Assembly: GCF_000786105.1 (NCBI RefSeq)
Contig: NZ_JTEV01000015.1
Location: 95,728 to 159,727, forward strand
DNA from: Bdellovibrio sp. ArHS
GTDB taxonomy: Bacteria > Bdellovibrionota > Bdellovibrionia > Bdellovibrionales > Bdellovibrionaceae
Reading direction: 5' to 3'
Length of the DNA: 64,000 nt
In this document: positions 37,282 through 48,119 of the stretch, piece after piece
Layout: each line of letters begins with the position of its first letter
How positions within the stretch are numbered: the stretch's first letter is position 1
Made by a program: the position numbers and the translations under genes
Notes under the pieces: model-generated
Seen by the model: the letters and a program-made list of their open reading frames with translations, nothing else
What the model was told of the DNA's origin: nothing
The model's database searches: none

Positions 37282-39024
37282 TTAACCCGGACCTGACATC
37301 GCTTTAAGGAAATCGGTATTCGTTTTTGTTCCTTGAACTTTGTCGAGCAAAAATTCCATCGCATCGACAACGTTCATTGGCGCAAGAACTTTGCGAAGAA
37401 CCCAAAGTCGGTTCAAATCACCTCTATCAACCAGCAAGTCCTCTTTACGAGTTCCTGATTTGTTGATGTCCATGCATGGGAAGATACGTTTTTCCATCAG
37501 CTTACGATCCAAATGGATCTCGGCATTACCCGTACCTTTAAATTCTTCGAAGATAACTTCGTCCATACGTGAACCTGTATCGATCAACGCTGTCGCGATG
37601 ATTGTCAAAGACCCGCCTTCTTCGATGTTACGAGCGGCACCGAAGAAACGTTTTGGTTTGTGAAGAGCGTTGGAATCCACACCACCTGACAAGATTTTTC
37701 CTGAAGGAGGAACAACCGTATTGTAAGCGCGCGCCAGACGCGTGATCGAGTCAAGCAAGATAACAACGTCATGCTTATGCTCAACCAAGCGTTTTGCTTT
37801 TTCGATAACCATCTCGGCCACTTGAACGTGACGTGTTGGTGGCTCATCGAATGTGGACGATACAACTTCACCTTTTACAGTTCGTTGCATGTCGGTCACC
37901 TCTTCCGGACGTTCATCGATCAACAGAACGATCAACTTCACTTCAGGGTGATTGTGTGTGATGGCATTGGCAATTTGTTGCATCAAAACTGTTTTACCAG
38001 TTCTTGGCGGAGCCACAATCAAAGCACGCTGACCTTTTCCTAGAGGAGCCATCAAATCCACAACACGTGTTGTGTACTCGCCAGGGCTGTGCTCAAGCTT
38101 TAGTCTTTCATTCGGATAAAGTGGCGTTAAGTTGTCAAAAAGGATTTTATCTTTACCCTTTTCTGTTGTCTCAAAGTTCAAAGAATCCACTTTAAGAAGA
38201 GCGAAGTAGCGTTCACCCTCTTTCGGAGGACGAACTGTGCCCGTGACAGTGTCACCCGTTCTTAGGCCGAAACGACGAATTTGCGAAGGGCTGACGTAGA
38301 TATCATCAGGACCTGGCAGATAGTTATAATCTGGAGAGCGCAAGAAGCCGTATCCATCCGGAAGGATTTCAAGAACGCCAGAACCATAAATATCCTGACC
38401 CAGTTTCGCTGCGCGCTTCAAAATTTCGAAAATCATATCCTGACGACGAAGACCCGCCGCATTTTCAATTTTCAATTTTGTCGCAAGCTCAGTTAGCTGA
38501 GTGATGTTTTTTGATTTTAAGTCTTTTGAAGAAAGCCACGATTTTTCTTCATCCGTAAGCTGAATATCCGCCAAGTCAACTTCTTGAGTTTGTGCTGGTG
38601 GAGTTGAAGCGTGAGAGTCCTCGCCGACAGGCTGACCTTCATCACGATTTCGGTCGCCACGGAAATCACGGCGCGGACCACTGTTTCGATCATGACGGTG
38701 GCCGCCGCGGTCATTGCGATCTCCACGATTATCGCGATCACGATCACGATCGCGGTTGTCACGGTTGTCTCTGTTGGGTCTGAATTCGCGACGTTGTTGG
38801 TTTTGGTGACGATCTTGTCTTGGAGCTTGAGAAGAGGTGGGTTCCGCCGGGGCAGAGGAAGCGACAGCTTCGGGGGCTGGAGTTGCTGCAGGTGGTTCAG
38901 AAGGTGCTGGCGCAGGGGCGGCAGCGACTTCCGGAGCAGACTCCGTCGAAGTGTCCTCCACAGGTTTGGTGCGAGTGCGCTTCTTAACGACTTCAACGCC
39001 TTGTGAATCTTTAGGGTCAGACAA
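37282..39024 (-). CDS. rho: Transcription termination factor Rho with a long disordered N-terminus
   Basis: A 580-residue Rho, against about 420 in E. coli. It is the hexameric RNA helicase that ends transcription. The core from about residue 155 is complete: RNA-binding domain ([20 protein letters not shown]), P-loop [20 protein letters not shown], and [10 protein letters not shown]. The extra 150 residues are first Pro/Ala-rich, then Arg/Asp/Asn-rich with RDRDRDRDN repeats. Such inserts bind RNA or drive phase separation in other bacteria. It lies upstream of rpmE2 and prfA. Confidence 0.97.
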   Translation of the reverse strand: MSDPKDSQGVEVVKKRTRTKPVEDTSTESAPEVAAAPAPAPSEPPAATPAPEAVASSAPAEPTSSQAPRQDRHQNQQRREFRPNRDNRDNRDRDRDRDNRGDRNDRGGHRHDRNSGPRRDFRGDRNRDEGQPVGEDSHASTPPAQTQEVDLADIQLTDEEKSWLSSKDLKSKNITQLTELATKLKIENAAGLRRQDMIFEILKRAAKLGQDIYGSGVLEILPDGYGFLRSPDYNYLPGPDDIYVSPSQIRRFGLRTGDTVTGTVRPPKEGERYFALLKVDSLNFETTEKGKDKILFDNLTPLYPNERLKLEHSPGEYTTRVVDLMAPLGKGQRALIVAPPRTGKTVLMQQIANAITHNHPEVKLIVLLIDERPEEVTDMQRTVKGEVVSSTFDEPPTRHVQVAEMVIEKAKRLVEHKHDVVILLDSITRLARAYNTVVPPSGKILSGGVDSNALHKPKRFFGAARNIEEGGSLTIIATALIDTGSRMDEVIFEEFKGTGNAEIHLDRKLMEKRIFPCMDINKSGTRKEDLLVDRGDLNRLWVLRKVLAPMNVVDAMEFLLDKVQGTKTNTDFLKAMSGPG

Positions 39025-39449
39025 ACAAATTCTCCTTGTAGGATTAAAATAGAAAACGAGGATCTTAAGATAAGAAGTTTGATCCGATTGGAACTAAACT
39101 GTGTTGCTTGAGCTAACTTTCGCCAAGGGTCTAGATCTTGTCAACTCAAAACCAAGCCTTTACGGCATCTCTCAGCTCAAATATAAGAGGTTTTCAGGCT
39201 AAGTTTTGTTAAGATTTATTCAGGACTACGAAGGCAAGTACGGCTCATATAAAAATAACGTTACCTTATTAGACCACAGATTTAGTTAAATAAAAAGAAA
39301 GTATTTTCAAGTGTTTAAGTTTGACTCAAGGGGGTCCGGTTTTATGAACTTTTGCGCGGATTTAACAAATTTTAGCCCGACTCCCTATTAATTTTTCGTA
39401 AGTAATACCGAAAGGATAATATCCAAATAGTAAGCACAAGGAGTCTAAC
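39025..39449. other. Intergenic region of 425 bases between rho and the PilZ gene
   Basis: This divergent gap must hold the rho leader and promoter (minus) and the PilZ promoter (plus). For PilZ, a sigma-70-like pair TTGACT-N16-TATGAA is near 39326-39355. A weaker sigma-28-like pair, TAATTTTT and ACCGAAAG 10 bases apart, lies near 39390-39416. No small gene or RNA is evident. Confidence 0.4.
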
Positions 39450-39818
39450 GTGGAGGAAACAGTGAATGTTCCGGCACCAAGAACCCCTCTAAATCTGGAG
39501 GTTTCTTTCAAGCGCAATTACGCGCGAGAAGAAACTAAAGGCACGCTTAAAAACATCAGCATCACAGGAGCCTTTTTGGAGTTTATGGGTGGCGAGGTCC
39601 GCGCCAACGAGAAGTTACATCTAGTGTTTGTCGTAGCAGGTCGCGAGCGCAAAGTTGCAGCTCACGTGATCTGGACAAACTCTGCAGGTTGTGGAGTGAA
39701 ATTCATGCCTGTAAATAACCGCGACGTGCAAATTGTCGACGATTTAATTTATTTCGTCGAAAACAGTCGCGAAGATCGTCGTTCAGTCATGGACTCGATC
39801 TTTAAAAAGGTGGGCTAA
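39450..39818 (+). CDS. PilZ-domain protein
   Basis: A 122-residue single PilZ domain, starting at GTG after AAGGAG. The cyclic-di-GMP motifs are partly kept: an Arg-rich KRNYAREE loop (R-x-x-x-R type) and NISITGAFLE, matching the D/N-x-S-x-x-G signature. Later strands KVAAHVIWTNSAGCGVKFM close the barrel. It may bind c-di-GMP and modulate motility or pili, as other PilZ proteins do. Single gene. Confidence 0.88.
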   Translation: MEETVNVPAPRTPLNLEVSFKRNYAREETKGTLKNISITGAFLEFMGGEVRANEKLHLVFVVAGRERKVAAHVIWTNSAGCGVKFMPVNNRDVQIVDDLIYFVENSREDRRSVMDSIFKKVG

Positions 39819-39875
39819 TCGTAGAATACCGGCTGTGTTGGGGCAGCTTGGTATTTAATTTTCGGCTAAAATAAG

Positions 39876-39906
39876 AAGAGCGAGTTTGAACCTCGCTCTT
39901 TTCTAT
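39876..39906. terminator. Bidirectional terminator between the PilZ and LysM genes
   Basis: A 9-bp stem AAGAGCGAG (39876-39884) with CTCGCTCTT (39892-39900), followed by T-rich sequence in the plus direction and TTCTTATTTT in the minus direction. Confidence 0.85.
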
Positions 39907-39964
39907 TTCAACGGCCGCTACTTCTAATTCGGACTCATTGCCCTGCACTTCGCGGCCTATCGAA

Positions 39965-41368
39965 CTACGTACCTACGTGTGTGTTATCCATAGCTTGTTG
40001 TTCAAGCTCTTTCTGTTTTCTTTTCTTTCTAAGCACGATCAGGATTGCAAGACCGGCTGCTGCCAAACCAACAACACCCAACGCTACAGTTGTGTCATTA
40101 TCCATTCCCGTCGGAGCTTCGTCAGCTGCGGCTTGTTGAGGAGCCGGAGGATTGACAGCTTCCATTGGCGGAGGCGGTGGTGGAGGCGGAGCTTGTTCCG
40201 CGAACTCTTGAGGAGGAGGTGGTGGCGGTGGTGCCATCTCCATAGGTTGTTGCTCTGGCATTGGCGGTGGAGGAATTTCTCCTTGCGCGAAGTCTTGCGG
40301 AGGCGGAGCCATGTCTCCTTGAGGAGGTGGTGGTGGGAAGTCTTGCGGTGGTTGCTGTTGCTGCATAGATCCCGCAACTTCCTGGTGTTGCGCAGGCGCT
40401 TGTTGAGCTGGCGCTGCCGGAGCTTGCGCCATTTGGCCGCCTCTCCAGTAACGAAGCTCTGTGCCTTCTGCAATAGACCCTTTAGAGTCTATGGAATTGC
40501 TAGACCAAACTTCTTTCCATGCGTTGTCATAACCTAGAAGATCTTTGGAAATAGAACGAATGTTGTCTCCGGCCTTCGCAACATAAACCTCAGGCGCCAT
40601 GCCGTTATCTTCATAATAAGTCACAATTTTTGACGAGTCGTCAGGGCGATGGGGCGAGTTGTAGTAAACTTTGTCGCCAGGGCGCACATCGCGAGAGCTG
40701 AAAGTGGGATTACCCTTTTTCAATTCTTTAGTTTTGTCAGCGCCATAAATCATCTGGCTGATACTTGCTAAAGAGTCGCCCGGTCTTGCGAAGTACACTG
40801 TGTTGTACCAAGTTTTTCCGACTTGCCAAGGTGCCGTTGCTACTTTTTGCAAAGGAACATTGGCTTTTTTAGGTGCCTCTTCCGAAGATTCTACGACCGT
40901 CGTCGATGTTTCTGTTTTGGTCGAACTTTCAACCATTGTCGTGTTGTCTTCAGTTGTTGCAGGCGGCGCAGTATCTACGATAGTCGTAGAAGGAGCGGGA
41001 GGAGGAGTGTCCGTCGCCTCGGCAAATGGGTCGGCGGGAAGTGTCTCATTCGAAGTCGCGATATCCGTTTGTTCGGTCGTCGCCTGGTCTTCGCCTAAAG
41101 TCGTCTCGCTTGTAGTCGTGGTCGTTTCAGTTGTCGTTGTTGTTTCCGCTGCGGCTGTTTCACCCAAAGCGTCTTCAGGAAGTTGATCACTTGCTAAAGA
41201 ATCGTCGCCGGCGATTTCTAAGGCTTCATCGCCTTCCAGTTTTTCCAGATCTGCAGAGTCGTAATCAGCGGTGACTTCGGTATCAGCCTGGTTGTCTTTA
41301 GACGTACAACTTGTGACCTGTGAGGCCAGACCTAAGCACGCTAATAAGATAACGAGTTTCTTCATCAT
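39965..41368 (-). CDS. LysM lipoprotein with a proline-rich arm and a C-terminal membrane segment
   Basis: A 467-residue protein. It begins as a lipoprotein (lipobox VTSC, C21). Residues 25-165 are acidic and Thr/Glu-rich, including a low-complexity TTTTTETTTTT run. Two LysM domains follow: about 190-237 (FARPGDSLASISQMIYG) and 261-308 (VYVAKAGDNIRSISKDLLG), which bind peptidoglycan glycans. Residues 315-425 are extremely rich in Pro and Gln (PPPPPP tracts). Near 428-447 is a membrane segment (ALGVVGLAAAGLAILIVL) followed by RKKRKQK. Lipid anchor, wall-binding modules and a terminal membrane segment could tie outer membrane, wall and inner membrane together. It recalls FimV but lacks TPRs. 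Confidence 0.85.
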   Translation of the reverse strand: MMKKLVILLACLGLASQVTSCTSKDNQADTEVTADYDSADLEKLEGDEALEIAGDDSLASDQLPEDALGETAAAETTTTTETTTTTSETTLGEDQATTEQTDIATSNETLPADPFAEATDTPPPAPSTTIVDTAPPATTEDNTTMVESSTKTETSTTVVESSEEAPKKANVPLQKVATAPWQVGKTWYNTVYFARPGDSLASISQMIYGADKTKELKKGNPTFSSRDVRPGDKVYYNSPHRPDDSSKIVTYYEDNGMAPEVYVAKAGDNIRSISKDLLGYDNAWKEVWSSNSIDSKGSIAEGTELRYWRGGQMAQAPAAPAQQAPAQHQEVAGSMQQQQPPQDFPPPPPQGDMAPPPQDFAQGEIPPPPMPEQQPMEMAPPPPPPPQEFAEQAPPPPPPPPMEAVNPPAPQQAAADEAPTGMDNDTTVALGVVGLAAAGLAILIVLRKKRKQKELEQQAMDNTHVGT

Positions 41369-41473
41369 ATGTTCATCCTTGAGTGATGCTATGAAACATA
41401 CTGTTTCAATAAAGCCTTATTAACAATTTATGCCCAAGACAAGAGTGAGGCAAACACAAATCAAGCCACTGGA

Positions 41474-41944
41474 CTATGGTTTAAGCAGCTGTAATTTTGC
41501 ACCTATTTTAATTTTGTTTTTTTCAAACCAGCCCTTTTGCATCTCGAGAGCATACTTTGCGGGTTTGGCACTTGGGTAGGAAGGCAGTTGTACATCCGGA
41601 ATTCCTTTGCCCGTCTTCATTTCCTGAATATCGACCAAGGTCCCGTTGCGATCAAAATAGCCGATGGAAAGATCAATCAAAGTGTTCTTCATCCAGAAGA
41701 ACCGCGTTTCTTCATTTTTAAATATAAAAAGCATGCCTTCGTTCTCGCCCAGCTTTTCCCGAAACATCAAACCTCTTTCGTGCTGATCCGCAGTTTCTGC
41801 AATCTCCACGACCAAGGTTTTATTCCCTACTTTAATGGACCTAGTCTTAAACGGCGTCGCCGCAAAAAGAAATTGGGGCACAATAAATACAGAAAGCGCA
41901 ACCAGAGCAAATTTATTTTTTAAGCATTTCAAGAGCAACGCCAT
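41474..41944 (-). CDS. Exported DUF192 protein
   Basis: I start at ATG 41944, with GGGAG six bases upstream; the longer frame begins at a TTG without support. The 156-residue protein has a hydrophobic signal (FALVALSVFIVPQFLFA) and a DUF192 domain: VEIAETADQHERGLMFRE, MLFIFKNEETRFFWMKNTLI and DIQEMK. DUF192 is a small conserved beta domain of unknown function. The gene overlaps the end of ppx by 32 bases, so it is part of the gatCAB-ppx unit. Confidence 0.88.
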   Translation of the reverse strand: MALLLKCLKNKFALVALSVFIVPQFLFAATPFKTRSIKVGNKTLVVEIAETADQHERGLMFREKLGENEGMLFIFKNEETRFFWMKNTLIDLSIGYFDRNGTLVDIQEMKTGKGIPDVQLPSYPSAKPAKYALEMQKGWFEKNKIKIGAKLQLLKP

Positions 41945-42821
41945 AACGAACTCCCTTCGTGGAAACAATCATTCCCGGCAATTTCAAAGCATCCAGAACG
42001 GCCAACAAAATAGAGGCCCCTGCAAAAATAATGTCAGCACGCCCTCCCAGTTGATACTTCTGCTTTTTTTCTTCAACCGTTGTCGCGGCAAACTCATGAA
42101 CCCAGTATGCCAAGCGGTCTTTAGCTAGGAAGAAACCGTCCACCTTTTTTTCGTCATAACCACCCACCTCGATGGCGACCAGAGAAGTCGGTGTACCCGC
42201 CACCGCGATGACTTGGTCAATTTTATTCCTCTGAAGCTCGGGCAAAATAGACTGAATTTGTTGGCGAATGTAATCTTCGACGGCTTTTTGCTCTGAAGCA
42301 GAAACGGGCTGACTTGAAATAAATTTCTCTGTCAAACGAACGCCGCCAATATTGAGACTTTCACCAAATAAAATCTGCTTCCCGCGTCCCGAAATTAGCT
42401 CCGTCGAACCACCACCGACATCAATAATCAAAGATGTTTTTTCGTCATTTTGTAAGCCGGCCGTCGCCCCTTGATAAGTGATGCGAGCTTCATCTTCACC
42501 TGGAATAATCTCGATAGGAATTCCCAAGTCCTCGCCGATTTTGAAAAGCTCTTGGCCATTCTTCGCATCTCGGGCCGCCGAAGTGGCCATGGCCAAAATT
42601 CGATCCACTTTATAGAGATCAATTTCTTTCTTGAACTCAGTCAGACAAGCGCGGGCACGATCTAAGGCATCGGGATGAAATTCACCGGTCTTATCCACGC
42701 CCTGACCCAGACGAACCGTGGTTGCGAGATCTTTATAAACTTTTGTAATTCCATCCTTTGTGCCTTCTACAATCAGACACAGAAAGGTGTTGGTGCCAAG
42801 ATCAAGAGCTGCGACTTTCAT
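41913..42821 (-). CDS. ppx: Ppx/GppA family phosphatase
   Basis: A 302-residue protein of the ASKHA fold. Motifs: DLGTNTFLCLIVE (phosphate 1), ATSAARDAKNG, and DVGGGSTELI (phosphate 2). It hydrolyses polyphosphate or pppGpp; length fits the short exopolyphosphatases without the C-terminal HD domain. The ATG abuts the gatB stop with no gap. Confidence 0.93.
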   Translation of the reverse strand: MKVAALDLGTNTFLCLIVEGTKDGITKVYKDLATTVRLGQGVDKTGEFHPDALDRARACLTEFKKEIDLYKVDRILAMATSAARDAKNGQELFKIGEDLGIPIEIIPGEDEARITYQGATAGLQNDEKTSLIIDVGGGSTELISGRGKQILFGESLNIGGVRLTEKFISSQPVSASEQKAVEDYIRQQIQSILPELQRNKIDQVIAVAGTPTSLVAIEVGGYDEKKVDGFFLAKDRLAYWVHEFAATTVEEKKQKYQLGGRADIIFAGASILLAVLDALKLPGMIVSTKGVRYGVALEMLKK

Positions 42822-44252
42822 TTATTTTAATTTCTCCTGAAGAATCTTATTCACAAGTTCCGGATTGGCTTGTCCTTTGGACGCTTTCATCACGGCGCCG
42901 ACGAAAAAGCCAAATACATTCTTTTTACCCGACTTGTATTCTTCCACGTTCTTGGCATTCGCCGCCAGAACTTCCTCGACAATTTTTTCAATTGCCGCCG
43001 GGTCGGAAATTTGCACGAGACCTTTTTCTTTAATGATCACCTCGGGATCTTTTCCGGATTGCCACATCTCTTGAAAAACCGTTTTGGCGATTTTTCCAGA
43101 AATAGTTCCTTTGTCGATCATAGCGATCATTTGCCCAAGCTGTTTCGGCTTGATGGGTGAATCTTTGATGCTTTTGTTCGCGTCTTTCAGTTCGCGCAAA
43201 ACCTCTGTCATCACCCAGTTTGAAGAAGCCTTGAAGTTGTTAGACTGCTTCGCCGCTTCTTCGTAAAAGTCCGCAAGATCTTTTTCCATCGTCAAAACCC
43301 CGGCGTCGTACTCTGGAAGTGCGTGCTCCTCTTGAAAACGCTTAGCGCGAGCAATGGGCAATTCCGGTAATTCCTTCCGATATTGCTCGACCATCGCGTC
43401 GCTGACGATTAAAGGCAACAGATCAGGGTCTGGAAAATATCGATAGTCCTGAGCATCTTCTTTGGTGCGCATCGAAAAAGTTCGATTCTTATCGGGATCC
43501 CACAGGCGCGTTTCCTGGATGATTTTTTCGCCACGCTCAACGGCGTCGATTTGTCGTTCTATTTCAAACTCGATGGCTTTTTCGACGAAGCGAAACGAGT
43601 TTATATTTTTAATTTCAACCTTTGTCCCAAAGTTAGGCGCGCCGACTTTACGTACAGAGACGTTGCAGTCGCAGCGCATAGAGCCTTCCTCTAGGTTTCC
43701 ATCACAGACATCCAGATAGCGCACGATTTGGCGAATGGTGCGACCGTATTCCGCCGCCTCTGCGGGACTGCGGATGTCGGGACCGGAAACCACTTCCAAA
43801 AGAGGAATTCCAGCGCGGTTGTAGTTAATCAGTGTGTAGTCACCATGATGATTCGATTTTCCCGCGTCCTCTTCCATGTGTGCTCGCGTGATAGAGACCG
43901 TTTTTTCCACACCATCAACTTTGAACGTGATCGAACCATTTTCACAAAGTGGCTGATCATACTGGGAAATCTGATAACCTTTGGGTAGATCCGGATAGAA
44001 ATAATTTTTTCGCGCAAAAACAGATTTACGGCGAATGTCGCAACCCAACGCCAGTCCCGTTTTAATTGAGTACTCAACAGCCTTTCTGTTTATTACCGGC
44101 AAAGTCCCCGGCATACCCACACTGACGGGAGACGTGTTTTCATTGTCGCCAGCATCAAAGTTTGTCGAATCCGAACAAAATATCTTTGATTGCGTGCTTA
44201 ACTGAACGTGAATTTCAATACCGATGACGGCTTCATATCCTCTATATGACAT
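42822..44252 (-). CDS. gatB: Aspartyl/glutamyl-tRNA amidotransferase subunit B
   Basis: A 476-residue GatB, the tRNA-binding and kinase subunit of GatCAB. It begins YEAVIGIEIHVQLSTQSKIFC, has the cradle motifs (DLPKGYQISQYDQPLC; REDA-type RTKEDAQDYRYFPDPDL) and the C-terminal YqeY-like tail domain. The complex corrects Glu-tRNA-Gln and Asp-tRNA-Asn. Its start overlaps the gatA stop by 11 bases. Confidence 0.98.
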   Translation of the reverse strand: MSYRGYEAVIGIEIHVQLSTQSKIFCSDSTNFDAGDNENTSPVSVGMPGTLPVINRKAVEYSIKTGLALGCDIRRKSVFARKNYFYPDLPKGYQISQYDQPLCENGSITFKVDGVEKTVSITRAHMEEDAGKSNHHGDYTLINYNRAGIPLLEVVSGPDIRSPAEAAEYGRTIRQIVRYLDVCDGNLEEGSMRCDCNVSVRKVGAPNFGTKVEIKNINSFRFVEKAIEFEIERQIDAVERGEKIIQETRLWDPDKNRTFSMRTKEDAQDYRYFPDPDLLPLIVSDAMVEQYRKELPELPIARAKRFQEEHALPEYDAGVLTMEKDLADFYEEAAKQSNNFKASSNWVMTEVLRELKDANKSIKDSPIKPKQLGQMIAMIDKGTISGKIAKTVFQEMWQSGKDPEVIIKEKGLVQISDPAAIEKIVEEVLAANAKNVEEYKSGKKNVFGFFVGAVMKASKGQANPELVNKILQEKLK

Positions 44253-45714
44253 GGGGATTTTTTCCTTTCACCGGCGACGCCGTTTCAAGAGCCAATGCGA
44301 CGTTCAACATTTTCTGTTCTTCAAAATGACCTGCCGTAAGCTGAACGCCAATCGGTAAACCCTCTTGGGACAAACCAAACGGCACACTCATTCCCGGCAG
44401 TCCCGCCAAATTTGTAGAGGTCGTAAAAATATCATTCAGGTACATCGCCAGAGGATCTGAAATGCGCTCGCCAATCTTGAAGGCCGGTGCTGTTGTAACA
44501 GGGCTTAAGATAACGTCACATTTTTTGAATGCCTCAAGGTATTCGTTCATGATGAGCCGACGAACCTGGCCCGCTTTATTGTAATAAGCATCATAATAGC
44601 CGCTGGAAAGACAGTAGGTGCCTAGCATGATTCGGCGCTTGACCTCTTTGCCAAAGCCTTCGCCACGGGTTTTGCCATAGAAGTTTTCCAGTTCGACAGC
44701 AGAAAGATTTTTAAATTCAGCGCGATGCCCGTACTTAACTCCATCGTAGCGGGCCAAGTTCGACGAGGCCTCGCTGGCGGCGACCAAATAATAAACCGGC
44801 ACTGCGAACTCCGACAGTGGGACTGAGACCTCCACGATTTCTGCACCCATTTTTTTCAAACTTTCCACCGAGTTTTCCACGGTCTTTTGCACATCCGGAT
44901 GCAAACTGCTAGAAAGATATTCCTTCATCAGGCCGATCTTCATACCCTTGATATCTGTTTTTAGGTTTTTACTCCAAGTGGGAACAGCTCTTTGGGTTGT
45001 CGTGGAGTCATGCTTATCAAAACCAGAAATTACTTCCAAAGTCAGAGCAGCGTCTTGGACCGTGCTGACCATCGGCCCGGCTTGGTCCAACGACGAAGCG
45101 TAGGCGATAACGCCGTACCGACTGACCCGTCCATAAGTAGGCTTCACGCCAACAATACCGCAAAAACTTGCTGGCTGCCTGATCGAACCACCCGTGTCAG
45201 TTCCCAAAGTGCCCGCGACCAGGCGAGCGGCTTGCGCGGCCGCCGATCCTCCTGAAGATCCGCCGGGAACACAATCAAGATTCCAAGGATTTCGGGTCGC
45301 GCCAAAAAAGGACGTCTCGTTTGACGATCCCATTGCAAATTCATCCTGATTTAGCTTTCCCATCACAACGACGCCTGCAGCTTTTAAGCGTGCCACGACC
45401 GTTGCGTCATAGGGCGGGATGAAATTTTCAAGAATCTTCGAACCGGCCGTGGTTTTCAATCCCTTGGTACAAAACATTTCTTTGATTCCAAAGGGCACGC
45501 CCGCCAAAGGACCCACGTCTTCGCCCTTGGCGATGCGCGCATCAACGGCTTCCGCCTCTTGCAAAAAGAGTTCATTTTTTGTGGTGAATGAGTTCAGCTT
45601 GCCATCCAAAGCTTCGATGCGCTTTGCAAAGTGTTGTGCCACTTCTTTGGCGCTGATCTTTTTTGATTTAACCGCTTCTGCAATGTCCGTGATTGAGGCA
45701 AAAGTTAAATCCAT
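44242..45714 (-). CDS. gatA: Aspartyl/glutamyl-tRNA amidotransferase subunit A
   Basis: I start at ATG 45714, one base after the gatC stop (TAAAATG), giving 490 residues; the frame open to 45765 would cover gatC. GatA is the amidase that releases ammonia from glutamine. The Ser-cisSer-Lys triad is clear: Lys in VPFGIKEMFCT and the serines in PGGSSGGSAAA and GTDTGGSIRQPA. It is translationally linked to gatC and gatB. Confidence 0.98.
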   Translation of the reverse strand: MDLTFASITDIAEAVKSKKISAKEVAQHFAKRIEALDGKLNSFTTKNELFLQEAEAVDARIAKGEDVGPLAGVPFGIKEMFCTKGLKTTAGSKILENFIPPYDATVVARLKAAGVVVMGKLNQDEFAMGSSNETSFFGATRNPWNLDCVPGGSSGGSAAAQAARLVAGTLGTDTGGSIRQPASFCGIVGVKPTYGRVSRYGVIAYASSLDQAGPMVSTVQDAALTLEVISGFDKHDSTTTQRAVPTWSKNLKTDIKGMKIGLMKEYLSSSLHPDVQKTVENSVESLKKMGAEIVEVSVPLSEFAVPVYYLVAASEASSNLARYDGVKYGHRAEFKNLSAVELENFYGKTRGEGFGKEVKRRIMLGTYCLSSGYYDAYYNKAGQVRRLIMNEYLEAFKKCDVILSPVTTAPAFKIGERISDPLAMYLNDIFTTSTNLAGLPGMSVPFGLSQEGLPIGVQLTAGHFEEQKMLNVALALETASPVKGKNPHVI

Positions 45715-45715
45715 T

Positions 45716-45997
45716 TTACACCACCGGCGGAACTTTAAAGAGGTTCCCCGCTTTGGCTGGGGCATTGGCGGTCATTTCTTCTGCGGTGAAATCCTGCTGA
45801 GCCACATCTTCCCGCCAATATGATTCAATTTCAGTGGGTGTAACCAACGGCGCAATTCCCGCCGTGTTAATTTTTGAAATTTGTTCGAAATGACCCAGGG
45901 CTTTTGCCAGTTGAATGCTGTATTCTTGAGCCTCTTCTTCGGTTACATGCAGGCGCGCCAGCTTGGCAATATGTTCAATAGTCTTTTTGTCGATCAC
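45716..45997 (-). CDS. gatC: Aspartyl/glutamyl-tRNA amidotransferase subunit C
   Basis: A 93-residue GatC, the small belt subunit that holds GatA and GatB together. It has the family's start IEHIAKLARLHVTEEEAQEY and the end motif NLFKVPPVV. It is the first gene of gatCAB-ppx-DUF192. Confidence 0.96.
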   Translation of the reverse strand: MIDKKTIEHIAKLARLHVTEEEAQEYSIQLAKALGHFEQISKINTAGIAPLVTPTEIESYWREDVAQQDFTAEEMTANAPAKAGNLFKVPPVV

Positions 45998-46031
45998 CGA
46001 GACATCTCCTTCACGAGATTTAAGATTTTAA

Positions 46032-48116
<2,085 letters not shown>

Positions 48117-48119
48117 ATA

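Noticed and set aside
38600..38860. Short tandem repeats that could suggest a repeat array or CRISPR
   Set aside because: They are in frame and encode the Arg/Asp/Asn-rich part of Rho; there are no spacers.
40800..41186. A 128-residue plus-strand frame of Val/Ser repeats
   Set aside because: It is the reverse reading of the Thr/Glu-rich low-complexity region of the LysM lipoprotein.
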